56,008 nucleotides of DNA from Cryomorphaceae bacterium BACL7 MAG-120322-bin74 (GTDB lineage Bacteria; Bacteroidota; Bacteroidia; Flavobacteriales; Schleiferiaceae). Below are positions 32,155 to 41,554 of this stretch, one piece after another. Location: assembly GCA_001438205.1 (NCBI GenBank), contig LICG01000010.1, positions 1-56,008 of the forward strand, written 5' to 3'. Under the pieces are notes generated by a model. The model was not told where the DNA came from. It did not search any database and saw only the letters and a list, made by a program, of their open reading frames with translations. The translations under genes and the position numbers were made by a program. The first letter of the stretch is position 1, and every line of letters begins with the position of its first letter.

Positions 32155-34251
32155 TCAATCCTGGTTTTCGCTTTGTCTGGGCATGGCCTGCACGATGCGC
32201 ACAGCTTCGCCCAGATAGATGTCCGTCGAGAGATTCTTAAACCAACGCGTATACTCCGTCACTTTTGCGCTGTCCAACGTGGTCTCTTGCTCAGGGTAGG
32301 CATAGCTTACCGCGAGGGTGTCCGTCGACTTTAGCAAATCATCATAGACCTTGGAGTCCTCCTCCATGCGGGCTTCACGTGCAAAATACAGGTCATAACG
32401 CAAAGGCACCAAGGTTTGATCTTGCTGCATTTTCAGCCAGTGCGCATAGGTAGCAATACGTGAAAATTCAGGGTTAGCTTCGATGCGCGCCTGGGCTTCC
32501 GCTACATAGGGTTTTGCTGTGTGACGAATTTTGTCCATCGCTGGGTCAACGCCATCGACCGCCAAAGGATTTTCTAATTCTCTTTCACCGTAGGGAATCT
32601 CTTGGTACGGGTGGGGCAACACCACATCACTCTCTACGCCTTGAAGCTGTGTGGTTCCGCCCGTCACACGGTAATATTTTTGAATCGTTAATTTTAATGC
32701 TCCAAGGGGCTTTGAGGTATTGAATGGGCCTGCCGCCCTATCTAAATCCAGCATGTTTTGTACACTGCCCTTGCCAAATGTTTGACGCGTTCCCACCACA
32801 ATAGCACGGTCATAATCTTGTAAAGCCGCTGCGACAATTTCAGACGCTGAGGCGGTTCCCTCATTAACCATAACCAACAAGGGTCCCTCCCAGGCTGCCC
32901 CCGCTGCGCGGTCGTCATAAGAGCGAACACGCTGCCCGGATGTTTTTACTTGAACAACCGGTCCCTTGTCAAAAAAGAGTCCCGCAATATCCACTGCAGC
33001 AGGAAGTGAACCTCCACCATTCCCCCGAAGGTCAAAGATGAGGCGCTCCATTCCTTGCGCCTTGAGAATGTCTATTTCTTTCTTGACGTCTTCTGCGCAG
33101 TTCCGGTTGTTGTCATCATAGAAGTCAACATAAAACTTAGGCAGGCGGATATACCCCGTTTTGCCCTCTGCCCCCAATCGTGCAGAACGAGCAAATGTGG
33201 CTTCAATTTCTACGATATCCCGGACGATGGAAATGATCTTCTCCGTCCCGTCTTTTTTGCGCACCGTAAGGCGCACTTCTGTTCCCTTTTTCCCACGCAC
33301 TTTGGAAACCACTTTGTTCGTACTCATCCCTACAATGTCTTCGGGCTCAGCTTCACCTTGCGCCACCTTTAGCAACTTGTCCCCCACCTCTAGATCCCCT
33401 TGACGCCAGCAGGCAGATCCGGTCACAATACTGGTGACGACCGTAAACTCTCCATCTTGTTGCAAAGACGCACCAATACCTTCTAATTGACCCGTCATTT
33501 CAATTTCAAAATTCTCTTGCTGTCGCGGTGGAAAGTACTGGGTATGCGGATCAAATACACCGGTATAGGCATTGATGTACAACCCAAACCAATCGGCACG
33601 TTCCATGTCTGACATACTGCTGAACCACTCATTGTGGATGTCTAATTCCTTTTCGCGCGCCTTCTTTTCTTCTTCCGCAAAGCCTTCGTCACCCAACGTG
33701 AATTTCGCTTGACCTGCAGAATCAGCAGCGATAGAACGGTCATACAGTCTGCTCAAAACACGGAACGTCAAGTAATCTGTCCAATACGCTTTCATGCCTT
33801 CCGCATCCGCCGCATAGGGGCGTTTTTCGGCATCGGTTTCAAATGTGGCCGACCGGCCATAATCCAAGGGCGCCGATAAAATGTCCTGATATAATTGTTG
33901 GGTCTCCTTAAAGCGCTTGTTCCAAAGTTCTTGTGTCAGGTTAAAAAAGGTCAAGTCAGATTGGATCAAGGCATCATCCAAGCGATCTCGATACACGGCC
34001 ATGGCCTCCACATCCTCTTGCAAGAGAAACCGTTTTTCTGCATCCATGGATTCCAAGAAAAATGCAAACACTTCCTCAGACAAGGCGTCATCAAAGGGTT
34101 TTGGCTGATAGTGGATCCCACTGAGCGCATCATGGACCAAAAGCATGACCACTTTTTCTTGGTCATCTGTCGCTGGTTTCCAGGAAAAACTAAGGACAAG
34201 TCCCGCGAATAGAACTAATGCGGGCAGGGTGAATTTTAAATTCTTCTTCAT
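32155..34251 (-). CDS. prc: Carboxy-terminal (tail-specific) processing protease, Prc/Tsp type
   Basis: About 698 residues. Start at 34251 (MKKNLKFTLPALVLFAGLVL) gives a normal signal peptide or anchor; longer in-frame ATGs upstream are unlikely because the promoter lies there. An N-terminal helical domain with ESMDAEKRFLLQEDVEAM is followed by a PDZ domain (GIGASLQQDGEFTVVTSIVT), the S41 protease core with RLIFDLRGNGGGSLPAAV, catalytic Ser in EGTASASEIVAAAL and Lys in TRQTFGKGSVQN, then a DUF3340-like C-terminus. It trims or degrades envelope proteins. It is divergent from the TonB receptor. Confidence 0.93.
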   Translation of the reverse strand: MKKNLKFTLPALVLFAGLVLSFSWKPATDDQEKVVMLLVHDALSGIHYQPKPFDDALSEEVFAFFLESMDAEKRFLLQEDVEAMAVYRDRLDDALIQSDLTFFNLTQELWNKRFKETQQLYQDILSAPLDYGRSATFETDAEKRPYAADAEGMKAYWTDYLTFRVLSRLYDRSIAADSAGQAKFTLGDEGFAEEEKKAREKELDIHNEWFSSMSDMERADWFGLYINAYTGVFDPHTQYFPPRQQENFEIEMTGQLEGIGASLQQDGEFTVVTSIVTGSACWRQGDLEVGDKLLKVAQGEAEPEDIVGMSTNKVVSKVRGKKGTEVRLTVRKKDGTEKIISIVRDIVEIEATFARSARLGAEGKTGYIRLPKFYVDFYDDNNRNCAEDVKKEIDILKAQGMERLIFDLRGNGGGSLPAAVDIAGLFFDKGPVVQVKTSGQRVRSYDDRAAGAAWEGPLLVMVNEGTASASEIVAAALQDYDRAIVVGTRQTFGKGSVQNMLDLDRAAGPFNTSKPLGALKLTIQKYYRVTGGTTQLQGVESDVVLPHPYQEIPYGERELENPLAVDGVDPAMDKIRHTAKPYVAEAQARIEANPEFSRIATYAHWLKMQQDQTLVPLRYDLYFAREARMEEDSKVYDDLLKSTDTLAVSYAYPEQETTLDSAKVTEYTRWFKNLSTDIYLGEAVRIVQAMPRQSENQD

Positions 34252-34282
34252 GAATAGGATGCGTATCAAAGCGAGCATGCGC

Positions 34283-34290
34283 CGAAAGTA
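34283..34290 (-). promoter_or_regulatory. Likely -7 box for the tail-specific protease
   Basis: TACTTTCG on the minus strand (one mismatch to TAnnTTTG), 31 bases upstream of the ATG at 34251. Inferred from position. Confidence 0.4.
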
Positions 34291-34383
34291 CATAAATCGT
34301 GCCCCTAAAGGAAGACTTGGCATAGCATTTGTCCAATTGGGGCTGAACATGCTCCCCCTCCTCGGGTTATAGGGACACAAGTT

Positions 34384-36753
34384 ATGCGCCAAATCACACT
34401 TTTCCTTGCCTTCATTGGCCTTATTTCGCCCATTTTGGCGCAAAATTTTACCATCAGCGGAACCCTTACTGAGGCAAGCAGTGGGGAAAGTATCCCCTCG
34501 GCTCTCGTGGTAGCTCGGTCCAGTAGTGGAAATACCACCGCAACGACCAACCCTTATGGCTTTTACAGCCTCACGGTCCCAAAGGGAGTCTCCTACACCA
34601 TCCGTGTGGAATATATCGGCTATGCGCCTTTTAAGCAGGTACTGGGGCCTTTAAATACAGCAAAAACCCTCAATATTACCCTGAAGGAAGAATCTACCCA
34701 GTTAGGCGAAGTGGAGGTCGTTTCGGAACGACTAAACGCCAACGTGACCACAACGGAAATGAGCGTAAGTTCCCTCACAGCAAAGGAGATTAAGAAGGTC
34801 CCTCAGCTTTTAGGCGAAACCGACATTATCCGAACCCTCACCTTGTTGCCCGGCGTTTCGACCGTTGGGGAAGGCGCTAGCGGTTTTAACGTGCGAGGAG
34901 GCAATGCGGATCAAAACCTTATTCTTTTAGATGAAGCGCCTGTATATAATTCTTCCCACCTCTTTGGGTTCTTTAGCATCTTTAATGCAGACGCCGTAAA
35001 AGATGTAAAGCTCTATAAAGGCGGAATGCCCGCTCATTATGGAGGTCGACTCTCTTCTGTTTTGGATGTACGACAAAAAGAAGGTAACAGCCAAAAATTT
35101 GCAGGAACGGGAGGTATTGGTCTCCTCTCCAGTCGTCTAATGATTGAAGGTCCTTTAGTGAAAGACAAAGTCAATTTTATGCTGGCGGGGCGCCGTTCTT
35201 ATTTTGACCTTTTCTTCCCATTGTTTAACTCCCCTGAGTTGGATAATACGACCATTTATTTTTATGACCTGAATATCAAAATCAATGCAAAACTGAGTGA
35301 CAAAGACCGCGTTTTTGTGAGTTCATATTTTGGGCGTGATCAGTTTGGGGCATCTGACCTTTTTGATTTTGGCTGGGGGAACTGGACGAGTACCCTCCGG
35401 TGGAATCGCCTCATTCGTCCTACCCTCTTTTTTAATGCCACGGCCGTCTATTCCGACTATAATTACCAACTCGGTACACCGGTAGATGCGGAGCCTGCAT
35501 TCATTTGGGACTCACGCATCGAGAATTATGTCACCAATGCCGGCTGGACCTGGTACCCGAACCCCGCTCATACCGTTGACTTTGGCGTGCAAAACACGGC
35601 GTATGTCTTTCACCCTGGCGCCATTTCTGGTGTCTTTAGCCTCGAATTGCAACAAGAATATGCCACCGAACCCGCGCTCTATATCAGCGATGACTGGCGC
35701 ATTACGGATGTTTTCACTGCCACCTATGGGCTACGCTACAGTACCTTTTTCAATTTGGGCGGAAGAGATATTCAAGTATACCGCAATCCCCATAACCCAA
35801 TCCAGCAAGAGGCCACAGGCATTGTGCCTTATGCCCCAGGGGAAATCATTGCTTCCTATACGGGCCTAGCAGGACTCGAGCCAAGATTGGCCCTGAACTA
35901 TCAGGTAGGTGCACGATCTGCCCTCAAGGCTAGTTATAACCGATCGAGGCAATACATCCACCTAATCAGCAACAACACCACGGCTACCCCAGTGAATGTA
36001 TGGCGCCCAGCAGGACAATTTATTGAACCGGCCACCGTAGATCAAGTTGCGTTAGGTTGGGCACAAAACTTTGGCGACAATGGCATTCGGTTAAGTGTAG
36101 AAGGCTATTACAAAGCATTCCAAAATTTACTGGACTACAAGGACGGTGCCGATCTCATATTCACAGAATATATCGAAACACAACTCCTGAAAGGAGCTGG
36201 ACGGGCTTATGGCACAGAAGTTCTTTTGGAGAAAAAGCGTGGGGCGGTAACGGGATGGTTGGGCTATACCCTTTCTCGTACAGAAAGACATGTAGATGGT
36301 GGGACCCGTCAAACGCGCATCAACAATGGCCAGTGGTACCCGGCCAACTACGACAAATTACATGACCTCAACTTGGTCGCCAATTGGAGTATTTCTAAGG
36401 CCTGGGAAGTCGGTGGAAGCTTTGCCTTCCAATCGGGCCGACCCATCACCTACCCCGATTCGCGTGCGGAATTTGAAGGCATGTACTTCCCCGTCTATAC
36501 TAACCGAAATGGCGCACGCACCCCGCCAAGCCACCGATTAGATCTTTCAGCAACCTATACGCTTGGCGCGCAAAAAGCCCAAAAACCATGGGAATCCTCC
36601 TTCGCCTTTGGCGCCTATAATGTCTATGCGCGGCGGAACCCCTACAGCATCTTTTTCCGTGCTGACTTTTCACAACCCACCAATGTTCAGGCCTATCGCT
36701 TGTCCATTTTTGGCTCGATCATCCCTTACTTCACCTACAATTTCAATTTCTGA
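34384..36753 (+). CDS. TonB-dependent receptor with carboxypeptidase-like N-domain
   Basis: 789 residues. Signal peptide MRQITLFLAFIGLISPILAQ, then a CarboxypepD_reg-like domain (about 22-105) with ASSGESIPSALVVARSSSGN, a plug domain (about 110-220: DIIRTLTLLPGVSTVGEGAS, GFNVRGGNADQNLILLDEAP) and an outer-membrane barrel ending in an aromatic strand YFTYNFNF. It imports an unknown ligand using TonB energy. Its stop overlaps the DUF4249 start by one base (TGATG), so the two products are probably made together. Confidence 0.93.
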   Translation: MRQITLFLAFIGLISPILAQNFTISGTLTEASSGESIPSALVVARSSSGNTTATTNPYGFYSLTVPKGVSYTIRVEYIGYAPFKQVLGPLNTAKTLNITLKEESTQLGEVEVVSERLNANVTTTEMSVSSLTAKEIKKVPQLLGETDIIRTLTLLPGVSTVGEGASGFNVRGGNADQNLILLDEAPVYNSSHLFGFFSIFNADAVKDVKLYKGGMPAHYGGRLSSVLDVRQKEGNSQKFAGTGGIGLLSSRLMIEGPLVKDKVNFMLAGRRSYFDLFFPLFNSPELDNTTIYFYDLNIKINAKLSDKDRVFVSSYFGRDQFGASDLFDFGWGNWTSTLRWNRLIRPTLFFNATAVYSDYNYQLGTPVDAEPAFIWDSRIENYVTNAGWTWYPNPAHTVDFGVQNTAYVFHPGAISGVFSLELQQEYATEPALYISDDWRITDVFTATYGLRYSTFFNLGGRDIQVYRNPHNPIQQEATGIVPYAPGEIIASYTGLAGLEPRLALNYQVGARSALKASYNRSRQYIHLISNNTTATPVNVWRPAGQFIEPATVDQVALGWAQNFGDNGIRLSVEGYYKAFQNLLDYKDGADLIFTEYIETQLLKGAGRAYGTEVLLEKKRGAVTGWLGYTLSRTERHVDGGTRQTRINNGQWYPANYDKLHDLNLVANWSISKAWEVGGSFAFQSGRPITYPDSRAEFEGMYFPVYTNRNGARTPPSHRLDLSATYTLGAQKAQKPWESSFAFGAYNVYARRNPYSIFFRADFSQPTNVQAYRLSIFGSIIPYFTYNFNF

Positions 36754-37625
36754 TGAAGACTCTCCGTATTTTTTTTAGCGCAGCATTCCTTGCTGTCAGT
36801 GGCGCGGGCATCCTCTTCACGGGTTGTCAGGACCCCATTGACTTGACCTTGCCAGATGGAGAAATTCGACTCATCGTTAATGGGTCAGTAGGGGACAACC
36901 AATCCGTTTATGCAGACCTAAGTTGGAGCGTGAATTATCTGAGCGAAACAGCCAATCCATCGGTAGAGAATGCCCTGGTTATTTTATATGAAAATGGCCT
37001 GCCCGTAGACACGCTACATCATGTGGGAAAGGGCCATTACGATGGTGATTTTATCGGCAGCTATGCCCAGTCATATCACGCAGCGGTCACCCTTCCCCAG
37101 AACGGTGATCTCCCCTACGGAACATGGCGCTCTGCACCCGAAGCCATGGGGCGTTGTCAAACCATCGACTCTATCTATAGTGCCTTTGTCCCTCGGGCGC
37201 CTTTTGTGCGTGAAGGCTATTATGTGTATGCCCACTGGACTGAAATTGCCGGATCCGGCGACTATTATCGCGCCAAAATCTGGCGCAATGATACCCTCGA
37301 AAATGCTCCCTTCAATTTGAGTGTTTTTGATGACGGATTCTTGGATGGGCGGGCAAACAATGGCCTAGATCTTCCCGCTATTGAGGTGGCTGGTCCAGAC
37401 ACTGTAGGCGTGACCTACACGTTAGAAATCGGCAGCATTCCCTTGGGCTTATTCAGCTATCTACAATTATTGCGCGAACAGACGCTGCAAGTCGGTGGGC
37501 TGTTTGATGCCCCCCCTGCCCCCATTGTGGGGAATATTTACCGCGATGGCAACCCGGATGACTTTGCCCTCGGTTATTTCTACGCGTCTGCCCGAAGGCA
37601 AGCCGCTGTAACCATCACCCCTTAA
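36753..37625 (+). CDS. DUF4249 lipoprotein, partner of the TonB receptor
   Basis: 290 residues. A lipobox ILFTGCQDP ends the signal sequence (Cys at about residue 25). The mature part starts with Ig-like strands (EIRLIVNGSVGDNQSVYADL, SVENALVILYENG) and a beta-rich C-terminal half, the DUF4249 layout. These lipoproteins are encoded beside TonB-dependent receptors and probably act as surface-exposed partners; the ligand is unknown. It is translationally coupled to the receptor. Confidence 0.88.
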   Translation: MKTLRIFFSAAFLAVSGAGILFTGCQDPIDLTLPDGEIRLIVNGSVGDNQSVYADLSWSVNYLSETANPSVENALVILYENGLPVDTLHHVGKGHYDGDFIGSYAQSYHAAVTLPQNGDLPYGTWRSAPEAMGRCQTIDSIYSAFVPRAPFVREGYYVYAHWTEIAGSGDYYRAKIWRNDTLENAPFNLSVFDDGFLDGRANNGLDLPAIEVAGPDTVGVTYTLEIGSIPLGLFSYLQLLREQTLQVGGLFDAPPAPIVGNIYRDGNPDDFALGYFYASARRQAAVTITP

Positions 37626-37658
37626 GTGATTTCAAGGGGAACCTTTACCTTTACCCCT

Positions 37659-38936
37659 ATGGACCCTACAACAATTAATCCTGGCCATTGGGCCCGAACT
37701 TTTTTTGAATCACAAGACCTTAGTGAATCCCTTGTTGCCGGGCTCACGGTAGGGGTTGATTTTGTGGTGCTCGTCTTAGTGAGTCTTTTGGCTGATTATG
37801 TCACGCGCAGCATCCTTATGCGGATAATTCGTCGCTGGGTCTTAAAAACCAAAGCAACTTGGGATGACCATTTTTTGAAAGAAAAAGTTTTTGAGGCGTT
37901 GGTCCACCTATTGCCGACTATCCTGGTACGCGCATTTATCCCAGTGGTTTTTGAGCATGCCACAGATTGGATTTCTCCTCTACAAAAAGGTCTGAGTTAT
38001 TTATTGGTCTACCAGATTGCCCTCTTATTAAACCGGACTGCCCGCGCGACAAGCCATGTCCTCGAAGATCAGGAACGTTTTAAAGACAAGCCTATTCGGA
38101 CCCTGCTTTCCGTGCTACAGTTTATGACCTGGTTTATAGCCATTTTAGCCGCTGTTTCTATTGCGTCAGAAACGCCTTTGGGCAATTTACTTGCGGGCAT
38201 GGCCGGGGCAACGGCCATCATCATCTTGATCTTCCAGGATGCCATCAATGGATTGTTAGCCAATTTTCAGATTTCGATGTATGATCTGCTTCGCAAAGGA
38301 GATTGGATCACCTTTGAAAAATATGGAGTGGATGGAGATGTTTTAAGTGTTGACTTGACTACGGTCAAAATCAAGAATTTTGACAATACCATCTCCTCTG
38401 TCCCCGCGAAAGCATTTGTGACAGACAGTTTTGTCAATTGGCGCGGAATGCAAATCGCCAACGTGCGCCGGATCAAACGGAATTTAGTATTGGATTTGGA
38501 TAGTGTCCATTTCTGTGACGACACATTGCTAGAACACATACAAGGCATTGAGCGCGTGAGTGCATACCTAGAAGAGCGCCAACGTGACATTTCCAAACAT
38601 AATACCGCAGTAGGAGCGAATAAAGACAATCCAGTTAATGGCCGCCATATGACCAATTTGGGCATCTTTCGCATGTATGCCACTGCCTATTTGGAAGAAC
38701 ATTCTCTAATATCAAAAGAGCATTCCTTAATGGTTCGCCAATTGCAACCTCTAGGAACCGGGGTCCCTTTGGAGATTTATTGCTTTGCCAAAGAAATTAA
38801 TTGGGTGCCCTATGAAGGTGTTGTCTCGGACATTTTTGATCACCTGATTGCCGCCGCTCCCGCCTTTGGATTGCGCTTATATCAAGCCCCAACTTCCCGT
38901 AGCGGGTACAAGGGCATTGATTCAACTGCCCTTTAA
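37659..38936 (+). CDS. MscS-family mechanosensitive channel, YbdG-like
   Basis: 425 residues. The frame opens with a GTG at 37626, but ATG at 37659 (MDPTTINPGHWARTFFE) is better placed. About five helices are followed by the pore helix and beta domain: ETPLGNLLAGMAGATAIIIL, then DAINGLLANFQISMYDLLRKGDWI. A long cytoplasmic domain (about 270-425) resembles YbdG/MscM. It opens under membrane tension to protect against osmotic shock. It follows the DUF4249 gene and precedes ruvC by 3 bases. Confidence 0.9.
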   Translation: MDPTTINPGHWARTFFESQDLSESLVAGLTVGVDFVVLVLVSLLADYVTRSILMRIIRRWVLKTKATWDDHFLKEKVFEALVHLLPTILVRAFIPVVFEHATDWISPLQKGLSYLLVYQIALLLNRTARATSHVLEDQERFKDKPIRTLLSVLQFMTWFIAILAAVSIASETPLGNLLAGMAGATAIIILIFQDAINGLLANFQISMYDLLRKGDWITFEKYGVDGDVLSVDLTTVKIKNFDNTISSVPAKAFVTDSFVNWRGMQIANVRRIKRNLVLDLDSVHFCDDTLLEHIQGIERVSAYLEERQRDISKHNTAVGANKDNPVNGRHMTNLGIFRMYATAYLEEHSLISKEHSLMVRQLQPLGTGVPLEIYCFAKEINWVPYEGVVSDIFDHLIAAAPAFGLRLYQAPTSRSGYKGIDSTAL

Positions 38937-38939
38937 ACC

Positions 38940-39530
38940 ATGATCATCCTTGGCGTCGATCCTGGTACCGTAATTTTGGGCTATGCGATCATCCAAGTAG
39001 AAGGAAAAAAGCTCACGTGTCTTCACCTAGATGCGCTTAAATTAAATCCAAAAAAAGATCCTTTTGATCGATTGGCCGACATCCACTCAGCCATCGCAGA
39101 ACTTTTTGCTATCTATCGTCCTGATACGCTTGCCATGGAAGCTCCCTTCTTTGGTAAGAATGTTCAATCTATGCTGAAACTTGGAAGAGCACAAGGGGTG
39201 ATTATGTCCGCAGGTCTAGCTGCAAGAATTCCTGTTGAGGAATATTCTCCGCGGAAAGTAAAACAGGCTATCACAGGCAATGGTGCCGCCAGCAAGGAAC
39301 AAGTAAGCGGAATGCTCCAACACATCTATGGCCTAAAGGAAATGCCCAAATCACTAGATGCCACGGATGGTTTGGCCGTTGCCACTTGCCACGCATACGC
39401 ATTAGACTCGCCCATCCGAACCGTTTCCCCATCAAAATTAAAAGCGGCACCTAAGGGAAAGGGGAAAGGTTCTTGGGCAGCTTTCTTGACCCAGCATCCA
39501 GATCGCGTAAAAGATGAAAAAAGCAAATAA
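38940..39530 (+). CDS. ruvC: Crossover junction endodeoxyribonuclease RuvC
   Basis: 196 residues. It resolves Holliday junctions as a dimer with RuvAB. The catalytic acidic residues appear in ILGVDPGTVILGYAII (Asp), TLAMEAPFFGKNVQSMLKLG (Glu) and LDATDGLAVATCHAY (Asp pair). A lysine-rich C-terminal tail (KAAPKGKGKGSW) is common in this phylum. It converges with the HIT gene. Confidence 0.96.
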   Translation: MIILGVDPGTVILGYAIIQVEGKKLTCLHLDALKLNPKKDPFDRLADIHSAIAELFAIYRPDTLAMEAPFFGKNVQSMLKLGRAQGVIMSAGLAARIPVEEYSPRKVKQAITGNGAASKEQVSGMLQHIYGLKEMPKSLDATDGLAVATCHAYALDSPIRTVSPSKLKAAPKGKGKGSWAAFLTQHPDRVKDEKSK

Positions 39531-39545
39531 TTTTGCCTCAGCGCA

Positions 39546-39953
39546 TTAGGAGGCCAGTGTCTCTATAGACCCGGCTATTTCTGCTGCAATTTCCTCTAGG
39601 GCCGCAGATGTCAACTGCAATTTTGGTCGTGCAAAATTGAGGTCACCTTCCGTTCTCAACGGGACCAAGTGTATGTGTGCGTGTGGAACTTCGAAGCCTA
39701 ACACGGCAACCCCAATCCGGTTACACGGAATACATGCTTCCATGCCTTTTGCCACCTTGTGCGCAAATGCCCACACAGACTTAAACTCATTTTCGGGAAG
39801 GTCAAATAGTCGATCGACTTCCATTTTTGGCACAACAAGTGTGTGGCCTTTTGATAAGGGGCGAATATCGAGAAAAGCCATCGCATGCGCACTTTCCGCC
39901 ACTTTGTGGCAAGGAATTTCGCCTTGCATGATTTTGGTAAAAATGGATGCCAT
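39546..39953 (-). CDS. HIT-family nucleotide hydrolase (HINT type)
   Basis: 135 residues. The histidine triad is HAHIHLVPL (HxHxH). MASIFTKIMQGEIPCHKVAE at the start is the standard HINT N-terminus and DIRPLSKGHTLVVPKMEVDR is the conserved strand. It hydrolyses purine phosphoramidates such as AMP-lysine. It follows greA by 12 bases on the same strand. Confidence 0.95.
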   Translation of the reverse strand: MASIFTKIMQGEIPCHKVAESAHAMAFLDIRPLSKGHTLVVPKMEVDRLFDLPENEFKSVWAFAHKVAKGMEACIPCNRIGVAVLGFEVPHAHIHLVPLRTEGDLNFARPKLQLTSAALEEIAAEIAGSIETLAS

Positions 39954-39965
39954 GGCGTTGCTTCC

Positions 39966-40436
39966 TTATCGCGTGATGTCAAGAATTTCCAACTGCATGG
40001 TGCCATTGGGGATCTCAATGACCACCGTCTCCCCTACGGTACGTCCTAAAAGACCGTTTCCAATGGGGCTGTTAACCGAGATTTTACCTGCCTTCAAATC
40101 TGCTTCTTGCTCCGCGACAAGCGTGTAGGAGAATTCCATTTTATTTATCGGATTACGCAATTTAACCTTGGATAAGATCAAGATTTTGCTACTGTCCAAC
40201 TGACTCTCATCTATGATGCGTGCATTGGCCATGACCACTCCCATCTTGGCAATTTTTAACTCCAGGAGCCCTTGGGCTTCTTTGGCTGCATCATACTCTG
40301 CATTTTCACTTAGATCGCCTTTGTCACGCGCTTCTGCAATCTGGGCAGATATCCGCGAACGCTCTACAGACCTAAGCTGTTCAAGATCTTCCTTGAGCTT
40401 TTTAAAGCCCTCCGGGGTTAGGTAGGATACGGTCAT
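39966..40436 (-). CDS. greA: Transcription elongation factor GreA
   Basis: 156 residues. It rescues stalled RNA polymerase by inducing RNA cleavage. The N-terminal coiled coil carries the acidic tip: EARDKGDLSENAEYDAAKEA contains the conserved DLSENAEY. The C-terminal FKBP-like domain ends GNGLLGRTVGETVVIEIPNG. Start at 40436 (MTVSYLTPEGFKKLKEDLEQ) is standard. A hairpin lies 22-47 bases upstream of the ATG. Confidence 0.96.
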   Translation of the reverse strand: MTVSYLTPEGFKKLKEDLEQLRSVERSRISAQIAEARDKGDLSENAEYDAAKEAQGLLELKIAKMGVVMANARIIDESQLDSSKILILSKVKLRNPINKMEFSYTLVAEQEADLKAGKISVNSPIGNGLLGRTVGETVVIEIPNGTMQLEILDITR

Positions 40437-40457
40437 AGTGATGAAGTTTTAAACGAG

Positions 40458-40483
40458 AATGAGATCCCCGAGGGGATCTCATT
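40458..40483 (-). terminator. Perfect hairpin between the PorV-like gene and greA
   Basis: AATGAGATCCCC and GGGGATCTCATT are perfect complements separated by 2 bases. The T tract after it on the minus strand is weak (CTCGTTT), so it is either a poor terminator or a transcript-stabilising stem at the end of the upstream operon. Confidence 0.55.
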
Positions 40484-40508
40484 GAAGGAAGGGAATAAAA
40501 ATTTTCGC

Positions 40509-41543
40509 TTAGAGCATAAGCGTAGCGCCCATCGTGTGGACGCCCGCAAAGGCGGAATTAGTTAAACGGTATGCGTAACTCAAACTAAGCTTGGAGGTTC
40601 CGCCTGTTGGGGCATTGACACTAAAGCCCATAGCGGGTCCAGAGAATGCCTCGTTGGCTATTCCGTCAAATCGGTTGTCAAAGGCTGCATAAGATGCGCG
40701 CACTTGGAAAATGTCATTGTGATCAAACTCCAGTCCAACCGTGAATTGATCTTTCTTGAAAGAGTTTGAGATAAAATTTCCCGCAAGATTTAAGCGGTTT
40801 TTTGCATCCAAGTCAAAGCGCTTCGAAGCACCAATCGCTAACTGGGTTGGCAATTCAAATTGCTCCGTACGACTATCGAAGGTGCTCGTGTGCGATCCTG
40901 TCGGTACAGGCAATACAATGGCCATACCATCACCCGAATAGCCAAATGATGGGCCGATGTTGCGCAATGTGATGCCAAAACGAAAATCGCGTTCAGCCCC
41001 CGTGACATATTGTACCCCTGCATCAAAACAAACGCCCGTTGCATTCAGGTTACTAATACTTGAATTGTACAGTTTAATGTTGATTCCGCCATAGATGCTC
41101 TGTGTGAATTTCTTGGCATACGCAATTCCAATAATGGTCGAAGAAGGGCTGAAATAACCTGCACCGCCTTCAGGCAACTCAGTTGTGGTTACTTCAATTT
41201 GGCCATAATTCATGCCCGTGATGTGGACGCCAAGGACTCCATCATTGCCTACTGGCGTAGCAAAAGAGGCGGAATTCAATTGAATACCACTTCCCACTAA
41301 CCACTGACTATTGGCAAATCCTGTTTGTAATCCTGTCGTAAACGCCATGCCTGCAATATTGCCATACATAGATTCCATCCCCACAACGTTGGCGGTATTT
41401 GCCTCTGACCAGCCCGCTGTGCGCGCCCAGGGATTTATCAATAATTCGGAGGCGCCAGCAGAACCAGAACGTACAGGGTTTCCGGCAAATGCAACCGAAC
41501 CGGCTGCAACAAGTGCGAGTGTTAGGAGAGTCTTTTTCATCAT
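40509..41543 (-). CDS. PorV/PorQ-family outer-membrane barrel protein
   Basis: 344 residues. Signal peptide MMKKTLLTLALVAAGSVAFA. The N-terminus SGSAGASELLINPWARTAGW and the YGNIAGMAFTTG segment correspond to the conserved start of PorV/PorQ-type barrels (SGxxxxxLxINPxAR and WNPAGLA). The remainder has repeated beta strands ending YRLTNSAFAGVHTMGATLML. PorV is the shuttle and attachment factor of the T9SS. This is a paralogue, last in the operon after the TonB receptor and the giant secreted protein. Start may be the first or second of two adjacent ATGs. Confidence 0.8.
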   Translation of the reverse strand: MMKKTLLTLALVAAGSVAFAGNPVRSGSAGASELLINPWARTAGWSEANTANVVGMESMYGNIAGMAFTTGLQTGFANSQWLVGSGIQLNSASFATPVGNDGVLGVHITGMNYGQIEVTTTELPEGGAGYFSPSSTIIGIAYAKKFTQSIYGGINIKLYNSSISNLNATGVCFDAGVQYVTGAERDFRFGITLRNIGPSFGYSGDGMAIVLPVPTGSHTSTFDSRTEQFELPTQLAIGASKRFDLDAKNRLNLAGNFISNSFKKDQFTVGLEFDHNDIFQVRASYAAFDNRFDGIANEAFSGPAMGFSVNAPTGGTSKLSLSYAYRLTNSAFAGVHTMGATLML

Positions 41544-41554
41544 CTGTTCTATGC

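Noticed and set aside
34252-34443. Upstream in-frame extension of the tail-specific protease
   Set aside because: It crosses the divergent promoter region and the TonB receptor start, and hides a normal signal peptide beginning at 34251.
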